Assembly: GCA_024180945.1 (NCBI GenBank)
Contig: JAKSGN010000002.1
Span: 1,550,001-1,614,000, forward strand
Reading direction: 5' to 3'
DNA length: 64,000 nt
Source: Macrophomina tecta
Lineage: Eukaryota > Ascomycota > Dothideomycetes > Botryosphaeriales > Botryosphaeriaceae
Numbering within the stretch: the first letter of the stretch is position 1; each line of letters opens with the position of its first letter. The notes under the pieces are model-generated. The model was not told where the DNA came from. It saw only the letters and a list, made by a program, of their open reading frames with translations, and ran no database searches. Made by a program: the position numbers and the translations under genes. Below are positions 1-9,107 of this stretch, in pieces.

Positions 1-1025
1 AGTGCGGATGATTCGTGGTTATATCCAGCTGTCGTGAAGCTAGAGCCAATGCAGCCGCTAGAAAGCAGTCAGACTCTATGAGGACGAATGAGCATTTAGT
101 GGAGAAATGTCGAAGAGTGTCTGTCGTTTCACACCACGTTGACGTTTCGCGGAGATAAGCGTCAAGAAGACGGCCTTTGCTTGCTTCGTCAACCGGCCAC
201 TGGAGGCTCAGCTGGCTGACTGTTCGTGGAGAGAGGTGCGAAAAATTGCCTATTGCAGCACAAAGAGCAGATTCAAGCTGGAAGCCATTGAGTAGCAGAC
301 CGCCCGTCTCTTCTGTTGAGATATCATCCTGGACACTGCTCTCATAATCAACACCAAAAGTCGCCGCAGGGATGGCATTCGAGTGTGCTAGTCGACCCCC
401 GCCTGTACTTGGATTGCTTTGCGCGTCGGAGCGTGCCGACACACCCGAATGAGGCTGGTCTTCCGAGAATCCCAACGAAGTGTTCGGGGTCTCTGGAGTC
501 TGCAGTAAAAGCTCATTTTCGGAGACGTATTGCTCATCGCTCTCAGATTCTTTGTAACTTTCTATTGTTTCTTTTGTATTATCAACAATCTGTGCCGGCA
601 ATCAGCTTCAACACGGCTCATGTGCGAATTAGCGGCTGGCTGACCTCAAAGCTCACTGACGGCGGCCTAGACGCCTCGACAGCGCCGAGTAGCTCGGCAT
701 CGGCGGAGCTTAGTCCATGCATGCGCGATGCATGGAACATAGCTCGGAGGCCCCAGCTGCACAGTTGGTGGTTGCGGGCGCAATTGCGACATACAGGGAG
801 TGTTTCATCGCCTTCATCGAAGCCATGATTGGTTAATCGGGTAAAGAAAAGGTCGACGTGCATCACTTACACTTCCGTCTTCGCTCCCGACAAGGCAGAC
901 TAGAAGAAACGATATCAACATAAGCTGCGCAACTGCAACCGCAGGGCAGTCGCAGCTTACCACCCTTTTCTGCTCCTACGAAACGTGCGCTTTTCGGTGC
1001 TGGTAGAGTATGGTGTGAGGGGCAT
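1..1025 (-). CDS. Zn2Cys6 transcription factor, C-terminus beyond left edge
   Basis: Four exons on the minus strand: 961..1025, 871..899, 657..811 and 1..589 (open at the window edge). All junctions are GT..AG, the introns are 59-67 bases and the phases agree. The spliced N-terminus (MPLTPYSTSTEKR...) carries a full zinc cluster: CLPCRERRRKC, then DETLP, then VCRNCARNHQLCSWG. This is the C-x2-C-x6-C-x6-C-x2-C-x6-C pattern of fungal DNA-binding Zn2Cys6 regulators. Two introns fall inside Cys codons of the cluster. A polar linker follows, then a helical stretch (LLDAYLRETSTWCETTDTL, later FLAAALALASRQLD) typical of the middle domain of fungal-specific regulators. It is probably nuclear. It is divergent from the MDR reductase at 1676, so it may regulate that gene and neighbours to the left (inference). 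The family call is firm; the target is unknown. Confidence 0.85.
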
Positions 1026-1675
1026 AGTACATGTGTTTTGGAGAGAGATTCAAAGAGAAGAGGCAAGTCGATGCAAGAGAAAGGCGGGGAGCAGAGGGCA
1101 AGTGTAAGCGCAAGCGCGGGATCCGCCGAAACCAGCTCCATAAAGTTAGCGGAACGTCCCGAGGTAGGCATACATTGGCTTATGCATCCATGCATGGTGA
1201 AGTCACAGCAAAAAGTTTCGTTCCGAAGTGCCTTGGCCGCCCTTTCTTGGCCATGAGTCGCGATTGAGCCTTCAACTTCACGGCCCCTTGCCAGTGCACC
1301 TTCTGTGTTGTGCTCACAATGAGCCGATCGCGCCATCAACCCGGAGCCGCAAAACCGCGGATTCGTGGCGGTGTAAAATCAGCTCGGTATTGCGTTACGG
1401 AAGGTTGCGGAAACTTTGGCATGTCGGTTCAGTTCTTGTCCACAAACATACACGATGGCTCACGCCTGCGTTTGCGCTTACACCTACCGCAGTCGGCGGG
1501 CCTTTCGAGCTTAGCGTATCGAGGCCTTCCACAGAAGCCATTCACAAGTGCCCCACGCAACACAACCATTACGTAGCTCTGGAGAGCAATGGCTGTCGTC
1601 GCGACCTTTAAAGAGCTCTCTGCATTCTGTGTGTCCGAGCACCAACAATCCTCCAAGGACTTCAACGCACACGAA
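1026..1675. promoter_or_regulatory. Shared divergent promoter region, regulator and MDR reductase
   Basis: This is about 650 bases between two divergently oriented genes. Small overlapping ORFs are present on both strands, but none shows a recognisable domain or splice-consistent extension. The stretch must hold both 5' UTRs and promoters. I see no clear TATA box or palindromic binding site that I would defend. Confidence 0.45.
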
Positions 1676-2950
1676 ATGGCAATTCCCACTTATGCCAAAG
1701 CCCAGGTCGTACGCCGGTCCGGGGACGCTTCGCGCCTTTCACTCGAGCAAATACCGGTTCCTGATGTTCTGCCAGGCAAAGCTCTTGTGCGCGTCGATCA
1801 TGTTGCGCAGAATCCAACCGATAGTGAGACTTCCTTGATGTCTAATGCCGCCAGTGCCAGTAACTCATGGTTCACCAGTCCAATCTCTTGACTCCAACGC
1901 TTTTGGCGACGGGGCTGTGCTCGGTTGCGATTTCACCGGCACTGTGCGTAAGGTTGGAGAAGGTGTCACAAGATTAAAGGAAGGCGACCACATTGCTGGG
2001 CTTATCTGGGGCGGTAAGAAGCCTTTTATATTCTTACTCGTTTACCGCTTGTAGCTCATACCTTGTAGGTGAGAAGAAGGGGCTCGGAGGATATTCTCAG
2101 TATACGCTTGCGGATGAAAGAATAAGCTTCAAGGTTCCTAAGAGTATCCCCCTTGATCAAGCCGCCACCGTCCCGCTTGCCGCCACAACCGCTTGGCTGG
2201 CCCTGTTTTCCAAGGATTCTTTGGGTATTCCCAGGGCGGAAGCGTCAAGGCACAGCGTCCTCATCTGGGGTGGAAGTTGTAAGCAACCTTGTCGACGCCT
2301 CGAGACCACACCTATGATGCTGACGATACCGCTCTTTGTCCAGCCAGTGTTGGCCAGTACGCCATCCAGGAGGCGTCACACTATGGACTGAATGTTATCA
2401 CGACCTGCAGCCCGAAGCACTTTGACTTGGTCAAGAGCTTCGGCGCAAAGCATGTTTTTGACTACAGAGCCGGGGACGTCGCTGAGCGGATCAGGTCTGT
2501 TGCCCCCGAGCTGAAGTACGTCTTTGACACCATTGGCTCCAAATCGTCCTCCGGGTTGGCATCTCAGGCCACCAGCGGAAAAGGCGCAAAGCTGTGTACT
2601 GTCCGGCCGGGCAAGGCAAACACGGAAGAGGTTGCCAGCGGCGTTGAGGTGTCGGATGTCTTGGTCTGGACGGCGTTTTTGGAGGAGCACCGATATGGGG
2701 AGTTCCACTGGCCGGTGCGTCCAGGACCTCTTTCCAGTGATTTCTTGATGCTGACCCACAGCAGGCTTCGAAAGCAGACAACGAGCTTTCAGCGGAGTTG
2801 TTCGATAAGCTTCCGGAATGGCTGGAGAATGGCACAATAAAGCCAAACGCCACTCGTGTCCTCAATGGCTTGGAGTCAATCCCTAAAGCCTTCGATATGC
2901 ACCGGAACATGGAAATATCTGGCTTCAAGGTCGTGACGCAGGTGGAATAA
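1676..2950 (+). CDS. MDR-family (zinc-type ADH-like) NAD(P)H reductase, enoyl reductase-like
   Basis: Five exons: 1676..1823, 1879..2013, 2069..2278, 2344..2714 and 2765..2950. All phases close and give 349 residues, the usual length for this family. The N-terminal GroES-like part has QIPVPDVLPGKALVRVDHVA and QNPTDIQS, then AVLGCDFTGTVRKVGEGV. The Rossmann part shows VLIWGGSSSVGQYAIQ (cofactor loop) and SFGAKHVFDYRA. The end, KPNATRVLNGLESIPKAFD, matches the fungal toxD / trans-enoyl-reductase-like subgroup. Structural-zinc cysteines are not apparent, as expected there. Members act as stand-alone enoyl reductases for polyketide synthases or as general NADPH quinone/enone reductases; no synthase is in the window. 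I chose the ATG at 1676 because family members begin close to it; an in-frame ATG at 1589 exists. Confidence 0.85.
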
Positions 2951-3467
2951 GTGCTTCGTCGTAGGAGGTCTCCAATTCCTCTTGGGACGTCCACAGATAA
3001 GATAATAGAACATTAAGCATTGATCCAATGATAGCCTCGATCAATCGGAATGCTTGAAACAGGATTTGAAGGAGTTTACGTAGTTTCCAATAGCATTATC
3101 AGTGGGTCTACCGGATATATACGAAATAGCTACGCGACGGTGGCCACTAAGCTTCTTACTGTAGAAGAGGTGCACATCGATGCTGGCTTTCTCATTCTTC
3201 CCAGACACACCACAATCGTCCTTCACCTATTGCGGATCTTGATAGGGCTCTGTCAGTGTGGCTTGATGCTTCTTAGTACCAAGAGGGGGTCATTCCATAT
3301 TGCCGTTGTGGTACCGCAGGCAGCAATGCTGCACGGACCAGCACATTAAGGCATAATATATTCTCCCCTTCCCCTCGCCAGCAAGGACGATATCAAGAGC
3401 AGATCTCGCGCGTGCGAACCCCATCCGCAACGAAATTTGCTCGAACAGAATCGAGCACTTTGTAGAA
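2951..3467. other. Intergenic, nothing recognised
   Basis: About 0.5 kb between two plus-strand genes. It holds the 3' UTR of the reductase and the promoter of the DUF7730-like gene. Only short shadow ORFs occur and I see no repeat or RNA gene. Confidence 0.4.
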
Positions 3468-4431
3468 ATGAGAGTTTACGATACTCCTGCACCGGTTCAC
3501 TTACACCATGGCTTGCCAATCATTGTGGGGTCGAGCACGAACCACCTTGCTGGCTTCCAGAATCAGAAACAGTGCGATTTATTCAGACTACCTACAGAAC
3601 TACTTCTGATCATTTGGAAATATGCGGGCCTGACTGGGAAGACACTGCACATTGTGCGCCTTGGAGACGCATTGTGCTACCGAGTGTGCACTCAGAGGCA
3701 TGGTCGTCCGTGCACCGGATGCCGATGCCGCAAGCACAAGGAAGAGGCGGTTGCTGCCACGGACGGAGAGGACTTTCAGATCTGGTCTATTGCGATGACT
3801 TGCAAAATGATGTGCGTACAATCATTCGAATTACCACGATTGAAGTCTCCCGACAGTCAGAGGTTAACCATTGAATAGGCACACGGAAGTTCTCCGAGCC
3901 TTCTTCGAGAACAACACCTTCAAATTCCGAGGGAGGGAGCTCTTCTCACAGTTTGTCAAGCATGTTGGCAGCCACAACTTAAGCTTCATTCGCCGCATCA
4001 AAATTTCCATCAAGATCAAGGTGGATCCAATGCGCCCTCTTAGTCACGATCAGGCAAATAGGCGCACGCCGAGAACACCTCCGACTTGCGCAAAGGTGGA
4101 GGAGGAATGGGATAGGTGCAACCGAGAGTGGGATGAGGCATGCCAAAAGGTCTTTGAGTCAGCCAATCTGAAGACGTGGGATATCGCCATCGAAGACATC
4201 AGGGTTGACTCGTGGGAGCCGAAGAAGCATCCCAAGGCTGCCAAGCTTCAAGCGGTCTTGGAGTTATTGCAGCCTTTCCACGGCAGAACCGTTCCTGAGG
4301 ACAGTGACTGGGTCTTTCGAATCCCATCTCGATCCGCGGAATTGACATATGTCCATACCGTCCGGAGTAAACTCAGGGAGAACGCGAATCCGTTTAAAAT
4401 CCTTTGGTGCAACGGGGAGGAGATTGTTTAG
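3468..4431 (+). CDS. DUF7730 / F-box-like fungal protein of unknown function
   Basis: Two exons, 3468..3811 and 3879..4431, joined by a 67-base GT..AG intron, encode 298 residues. The motif FRLPTELLLIIWKYAGLTGK near residue 40 resembles the LPxEIRxxIY/W helix at the start of DUF7730 and related F-box-like proteins. After the splice, TCKMMHTEVLRAFFENNTFKF matches the family's 'TCrqiytEa..lfy..NtF.f' block. The C-terminal half is charged and ends in short beta-rich stretches without a recognised domain. This is a very large, variable family in filamentous fungi and its biochemical role is unknown. A small CRCRKH motif lies near residue 85 but does not form a clear zinc site. Confidence 0.7.
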
Positions 4432-4893
4432 CAGGACACAGATCCATTAGCGCAAGCAAGAACCCTGATTCCGAGCTTTCGCGCCGAGCTGTACTGCTAT
4501 TCGAGAATCCCATTGAAACATCACCCGCTCGGGAACATGTGGGGCTGATCTCTGACCGGGTCGTGGCACGTTAGATCGGGGAGAAGTGCCCGACATCAGC
4601 CCTATCGGGCAGGACGCGGGCCGTTCATGCACCAGCAGCCAACCCGGAGACAGGACCAACCAGTCAGGATCTGCGCCAAGAGTATGGAGAAACAGAAAGG
4701 GGATGTTGGAAACGGGCTTGTTGCCTTATGGAATGCGTAAGACGTAGCTCGTATCCGGGTTTCCTCTCGGTTGGTTTCATGCGGACTGGAGATTGGAGTG
4801 GAAACGGAATAGCTATTTGCTGTATAATAGATGGGAACCGGAATTCAGTTCGAATATTCACGAGTCGTGCACAAGGCTTGTTCCATTGCCAAT
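4432..4893. other. Intergenic, promoter side of FAD oxidase pseudogene
   Basis: About 460 bases. No ORF with a domain and no repeat was seen. An in-frame upstream ATG at 4831 extends the next reading frame, but the signal-peptide start at 4894 is preferred. Confidence 0.35.
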
Positions 4894-5517
4894 ATGTTTA
4901 TTGAGTACTCGTTGTTCATCGTACTTGCGGGCGCCATTGCATCCGCTTCAGCCTCAGCAGCTCAGGCTTGCAGCTCGCTGAGGGCAGACCTTCCGAGCCT
5001 CGTATTCTCTCCCAATGAAACGCGGTACAAGGAGGATAATACCGGTGAGTCTTGGTACACGCTCAGTGCGATATACCATTTCAGATGTTCATGATACGGC
5101 AGACTTTTGGTCTTCAGCCTCATGGCTTGGTCCAGCCTGCATTTTTGCTCCGTCCTCGGCCGAGGAGATGTCATCTACTGTCAAAACACTCTCGCAGCTT
5201 CAAGTTCCCTTTGAGATGCGTGGCGGCGGCCACATGCCAATCGGAACTTCAAACAATATCGACTCGTCCGGTGTTTTGATCTCAAGCTCCAACTTGAAAC
5301 AGCTTCAAATCGGACCTGGACAAGAGACTGTGACTGTTGGACCGGGAAATGTCTGGGCCGACGTTTACAAGTATCTTGAACCCTACGGGAAGGTGGTCGT
5401 TGAAGGCCGCCTTGGCCCAATTGGTGTCCCTGGGTTTGTGTTCGGTGGCGGGGTATCCTTCTACGGCAATCAGTACGGTTGGCATCTGCAAATGTTGCCA
5501 AATTTACAGTGTGTTGC

Positions 5518-5550
<33 letters not shown>

Positions 5551-6245
5551 GATACTACGCAATTCACTAACTGTTACAGTGTGTTCCTGCCAGCGGTGAA
5601 GTCATTGAAGCTACTCCCGACAATCAATACGGCGACCTGTTCTGGGCCCTGCGCGGTGGCGGCAACTCTTTCGCCCTCGTCACGTCCTTCGACCTCAAGA
5701 CACACAAATCTCCGGTGGTCAGCGTCGGCAGCGTTCAATACGGCCCCGGGGTGCGCGACAAGTGGTTGGACGCTGGCTACACCTTCGCTATGGATGGCGC
5801 CAACGACGCCAAAGCAGCCGTCATCCCGACTGCCAACTGGGGAAAGACGATCACCAAAGGTGTCCTGACCTACGACAACTACCAGTTCTACGACGGCAAC
5901 AACACCTATCCAGACGCTCTCCAGAACTTCACCGCACCCGTCTTACCCGCTCTGCAGAGCACCGTCAAACCGCGCTCCATGTACCAGATTTTGATATCCA
6001 CCCTCGAACGTGCTACCTTTGTCGCATGGATAGTCCTTAATCACGCACTTCCGAACCCAAACATTAGGATGGGCTTCGAAGATGGCAGTGTCGCATCAAA
6101 TCTATGGCAAAACTTATGGCATAGGCAATATATGTTCATTTGGTTACCTGGAAAGCATGCCCCTAATAAGCCCCAGACCGAGGCGTGGGCTTATTCTCCG
6201 TCACCCACGTCTTCTCTTCCTCGCTTTCTAATGGTGGGGGAATGA
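4894..6245 (+). pseudogene. FAD-linked oxidase (PCMH / berberine-bridge-like), frameshifted and C-terminally aberrant
   Basis: Exons 4894..5044, 5085..5508 and 5580..6245 can be aligned to a secreted FAD-linked oxidase. There is a signal peptide (MFIEYSLFIVLAGAIASASA), WLGPACIFAPSSAEE, and RGGGHMPIGTSNNID with the His that would carry 8-alpha-linked FAD. Next come VGPGNVWADVYKYL, GVPGFVFGGGVSFYGNQYGW and NQYGDLFWALRGGGNSFALV. Right after YGW (5480-5482) one base is missing from a G run: the frame reads HLQMLPN and stops, while the +1 frame reads ASANVAKFT as expected. The intron 5509..5579 contains 30 consecutive A. The last third lacks the usual berberine-bridge C-terminus and runs into the convergent tautomerase. 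Either a decaying gene or one damaged by a homopolymer sequencing error; the odd C-terminus favours real decay. Confidence 0.7.
5520..5549 (+). repeat. Poly-A tract (30) inside an intron
   Basis: Thirty consecutive A lie within the 71-base intron of the FAD oxidase pseudogene. Sequence just before the donor (ttacagtgtgttgcc) and at the acceptor (ttacagtgtgttcctgcc) is nearly identical, so a short duplication brackets the tract. Confidence 0.9.
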
Positions 6246-6609
6246 GCCCATGGATCTTCCACAACCTTCTCTCCGTCTCATCGAAATGGTACTCCCAGTC
6301 ATAACCCTTGTCCTCAATGTGCGGCTTGAGGACAGCGTCAGTTCTCTTCGTAAATCGGCGATGGATTTCGGCCTCATTTGGCACGCGGCCCGCGATATGG
6401 TCGACGGTGATTCTGACGAATGGCTTGGCTTGCCGTTTTCCTCCGCCAACCCACGTGTCTGAGGGGGGAAGTTTGATAAAGTTGAAGACCACGTAGAATG
6501 CTGGGCGGCCGAGGTCTGTGTAGATTTTCCTGATGTCTTTGGACAGAGCCTGCTTAGAAGCATCGTCCTCGAAGACTCCCGGAGGGTGATAGATTACCCA
6601 AAGAGGCAT
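6163..6609 (-). CDS. cis-CaaD-like tautomerase (putative oxalocrotonate tautomerase)
   Basis: Single exon, 148 residues from the ATG at 6609. A longer in-frame start exists, but this one puts Pro directly after Met (MPLWVIYHPPGVFEDDASKQ), and an N-terminal catalytic proline defines the tautomerase superfamily. Further conserved blocks are GRPAFYVVFNFIKLP, KPFVRITVDHIAG and GYDWEYHFDETERRLWKIHG. Together these match the fungal Tautomerase_3 / cis-3-chloroacrylic-acid-dehalogenase-like family. Members catalyse keto-enol tautomerisation or hydration of small unsaturated acids; the physiological substrate in fungi is generally unknown. It is convergent with, and its 3' end overlaps, the damaged FAD oxidase. 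It appears intact. Confidence 0.85.
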   Translation of the reverse strand: MPLWVIYHPPGVFEDDASKQALSKDIRKIYTDLGRPAFYVVFNFIKLPPSDTWVGGGKRQAKPFVRITVDHIAGRVPNEAEIHRRFTKRTDAVLKPHIEDKGYDWEYHFDETERRLWKIHGLIPPPLESEEEKTWVTENKPTPRSGAY

Positions 6610-6735
6610 GATAGAGAATAGGTTCAGTTGTATGCGAAGCCTTAATGGTAAGCGTGAAGTTTGTTTGGGGTGGCTAAGTGATGAGCTCAAGCAGTTCCTG
6701 GACTAAATTAATCGCCGATTTATATTAATGCTCAT

Positions 6736-7197
6736 CTATACTACGCTGAGACCCCTTCCAGCGGGGCATTTAGTTATATTTAGCCCTGGAGGCCAGTTGC
6801 ATCGCCTCGCGCTCGTGTGGCTACTATTTCGACTCGCGGCAGAGGCGTACATGTGACCCACAAACCCAGGGATTACTATTAATATAAGACCTTGACGAGC
6901 ACCAAGCGCCTCCAGAACGACTTCAATACTTAGCTCCACAGTGCCTATCGTCATCCAAGCTAAGCAGTCCCCGCCTACAACGACATCACACTGTGGCTTC
7001 CCCTGGCAAGTTCCCCGGTGTTCAATTCGTCCCTCGAAATCCACATGCACGTAAAAGCATTGATACCCCACTGAGACCCGTAAAATGCACCCAATTTCTC
7101 CAACCTTCGGTGACCCATCAAAAGGACATTGCTGAGAGGGCGAGAGCTGAACTGCTGAAGTCTGACCAAGCCTGGCAATAAAAGAGAAGATTCGCAT
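6736..7197 (-). CDS. Possible small secreted Cys-containing protein (weak)
   Basis: An uninterrupted minus-strand ORF of about 153 residues beginning MRIFSFIARLGQTSAVQL, which only loosely resembles a signal peptide. It continues with several cysteines (QQCPFDGSPKVGEIGC, GYQCFY, GTCQGKPQCDVVVGGDC). The N-terminal half looks more protein-like than the C-terminal half, which may be non-coding or frame-shifted. I do not recognise a family. It could be a degenerate effector-like gene or a chance ORF. Confidence 0.25.
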   Translation of the reverse strand: MRIFSFIARLGQTSAVQLSPSQQCPFDGSPKVGEIGCILRVSVGYQCFYVHVDFEGRIEHRGTCQGKPQCDVVVGGDCLAWMTIGTVELSIEVVLEALGARQGLILIVIPGFVGHMYASAASRNSSHTSARRCNWPPGLNITKCPAGRGLSVV

Positions 7198-7794
7198 TCC
7201 ACCTTGGAACATCCAAGCTAAGATGCGGCTTGGCTGTAGCCCTATATGATACCACTATCTCGAAGCGAACTACGCCCTTGACATTCCGCGTATTCCTTCA
7301 GTCCGATAACAGTCAGCCTTACCAGGTGCCATTCGCAGCCACAAAGTTTGTTCCACAATTATCTCTCTGATTCCCCAACGAGTCTGCTTTGGTAGACTTC
7401 AAACTGTTCCATGCAATGCGAGAGGAGTTGGCCAATCTTAATATGGTGTTAAGAGAGGTCGGGACATATCCGGTGACCCGCCCTATTTGCGCTAACCAAA
7501 TAAGGAAATTAATGTCACCGAAAATCCTGAACAGAGATCAGCCGCAGTGCTTAGTTGGTGGTGAGCATAATGCGGCAGCCGTCGGGAGCTCCTCCGGGGG
7601 GGACTCAGTTTCGCATCCCAACTCGTCATATGTTGCTTCTGGCCGGCAGCTGCCAGTGACATCTCCGCGCCGATGGTGTAAACAGGCCTTCTTCTCTTGT
7701 CTACCAACACGTGCATCGACCGAAGAGAAGAACAGATCCCGGAGTTGTCCGCGGTCGAGCGCAACGTGGAAGGACTGGAATTCGTCGTTAATCC

Positions 7795-8345
7795 CGCACA
7801 TCACGCGGTTGGATGCCTACGGCGCGGGCAACAGTCTCGCTGGCGTGGCCTCCGTCTTCTACGCCGCCTCGCCCGTGCCTGGTTCGGGGCTCGGGCTTGC
7901 GGGCAAACTGCGCGAGGCCGGCGGTGCAGGGGGCGCGCGGACGCTGTTCTGCGTGCAGCGAAGGCGCAGAGAGCGTCAAGCGGGTGCCCGTCATGTCGCC
8001 CATCCTCGCCCCCCGTTACCGCTCGGGCAGCTATTTGATAGCAACATCATCATGAATGGTCACCTACGCTACCCCCGTCACACGTGCGACGAGGACGCCG
8101 ACACGGCCAACAAGGCGATGCGGACGTCACTCGGTTCGGACAAGCCGGTCGGCGTGCGCGACGTCGCGGATGCGCACCTCAGGGCGCTGGAGGTGCCAGC
8201 CATGGAGCCGGTCATGGTGTTCTTGCTGAGAGGGCATGCGTCGGTGTGGAAGAGCCTTGTAGAGGTCATCAGGAAGGCGTAACCGGAGCTCGATGGCCGG
8301 TTGCAGTGGCGGTTCGAGGACGGCTTTGCGGTGGATAGGCGCTGA
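7795..8345 (+). pseudogene. Extended short-chain dehydrogenase/reductase remnant
   Basis: Pieces of an NAD(P)-dependent extended SDR (dihydroflavonol/cinnamoyl-CoA reductase-like) are spread over different frames. One frame has LAGVASVFYAASPVPGSG, matching the 'gv..VfH.ASPvp' block. Another has VLRAAKAQ and a third ESVKRVPVMSPILAP, matching 'GT.nVL.AA...svKRvV.TSS'. Back in the first frame comes VGVRDVADAHLRALEVPA, matching 'vdVRDvAdaHl.ALe.p'. After RKA there is an in-frame TAA at 8279-8281, where a Tyr codon is expected. Sequence resembling PELDGRLQWRFEDGF then continues in the same frame to 8345. Several frameshifts plus a nonsense codon make this a pseudogene. No N-terminal Rossmann motif could be read upstream. 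Confidence 0.6.
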
Positions 8346-9107
8346 CAGAGGAGGTGCTGGGGACGAGATGATGGAGCAGGGAAGAGACTGTTCGCGGGCT
8401 CGTTGGCCAGCGGTTCTCTCTTCGGCAGTGTGTGCAGCTTGGTCCGATCTTCAGGTGTGTCCGGTATGACCTTAGTTCATTTATTGTGATATGGGCGGAA
8501 TTGGCTAGAGCAGAAAGTTTGATGTTCAATCTTGTATTTCTGATATTGTCCTGCAGGGGAATAAAGAGAGTGGCGGAGAGTAACAGAAGAGGAAGGGTGA
8601 AAGAGATTGCGGCAGGGACGATCCGGGTGAAGATTAGGAGTTGGCGGATGTTCCGCATTACTGAAATGGTGTGAGAAATCGAGAAATTCACTATATCCCT
8701 TGTCCTGACCAATCGGTGAATTTTCTTAGACGTATTCTGAATCAGCTTTTCCAAACCAAGTGATCCGCCTGCGGCGAAGCGAATTATTCCTCAGCACAAC
8801 CATCAAAAATGGAACTTTATCAGACGCGAGGTATATCAAGTTGGGCGGAACGAAAGCATTTGTTCATGTGTACATTTTCCATTCAAAGTTATCCAATGCC
8901 GCAACACACGGAGCGGCCAAGTTCTTGTATGTATGTACCATGCTGTCCGCCCCACATTGCAAGCACCTTGATGTCCAGCAAACAAAAAGCACTTCCCACG
9001 CACCACACCCGTATTCATCTCATTCGTTACAAATTCGCGCCAACCGATTCTCCAAACGTCATATCACATACAGAGGACATACGCGACGAAAACCACGAAA
9101 AAGTCTT
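8346..9107. other. Intergenic between SDR remnant and agmatinase 3' end
   Basis: About 760 bases between convergent genes. A minus-strand ORF (8269..8754) contains a hydrophobic stretch but has no recognised domain and overlaps the pseudogene, so I do not call it. No repeat or RNA gene is visible. Confidence 0.35.

Noticed and set aside
5479..5868. ORF with poly-Lys reading through the 30-A tract
   Set aside because: It is the oxidase's +1 frame running through an intron; the Lys run is translated homopolymer, not protein.
8269..8754. Minus-strand ORF with one hydrophobic stretch
   Set aside because: Overlaps the SDR remnant, no homology recognised, and weak coding character.
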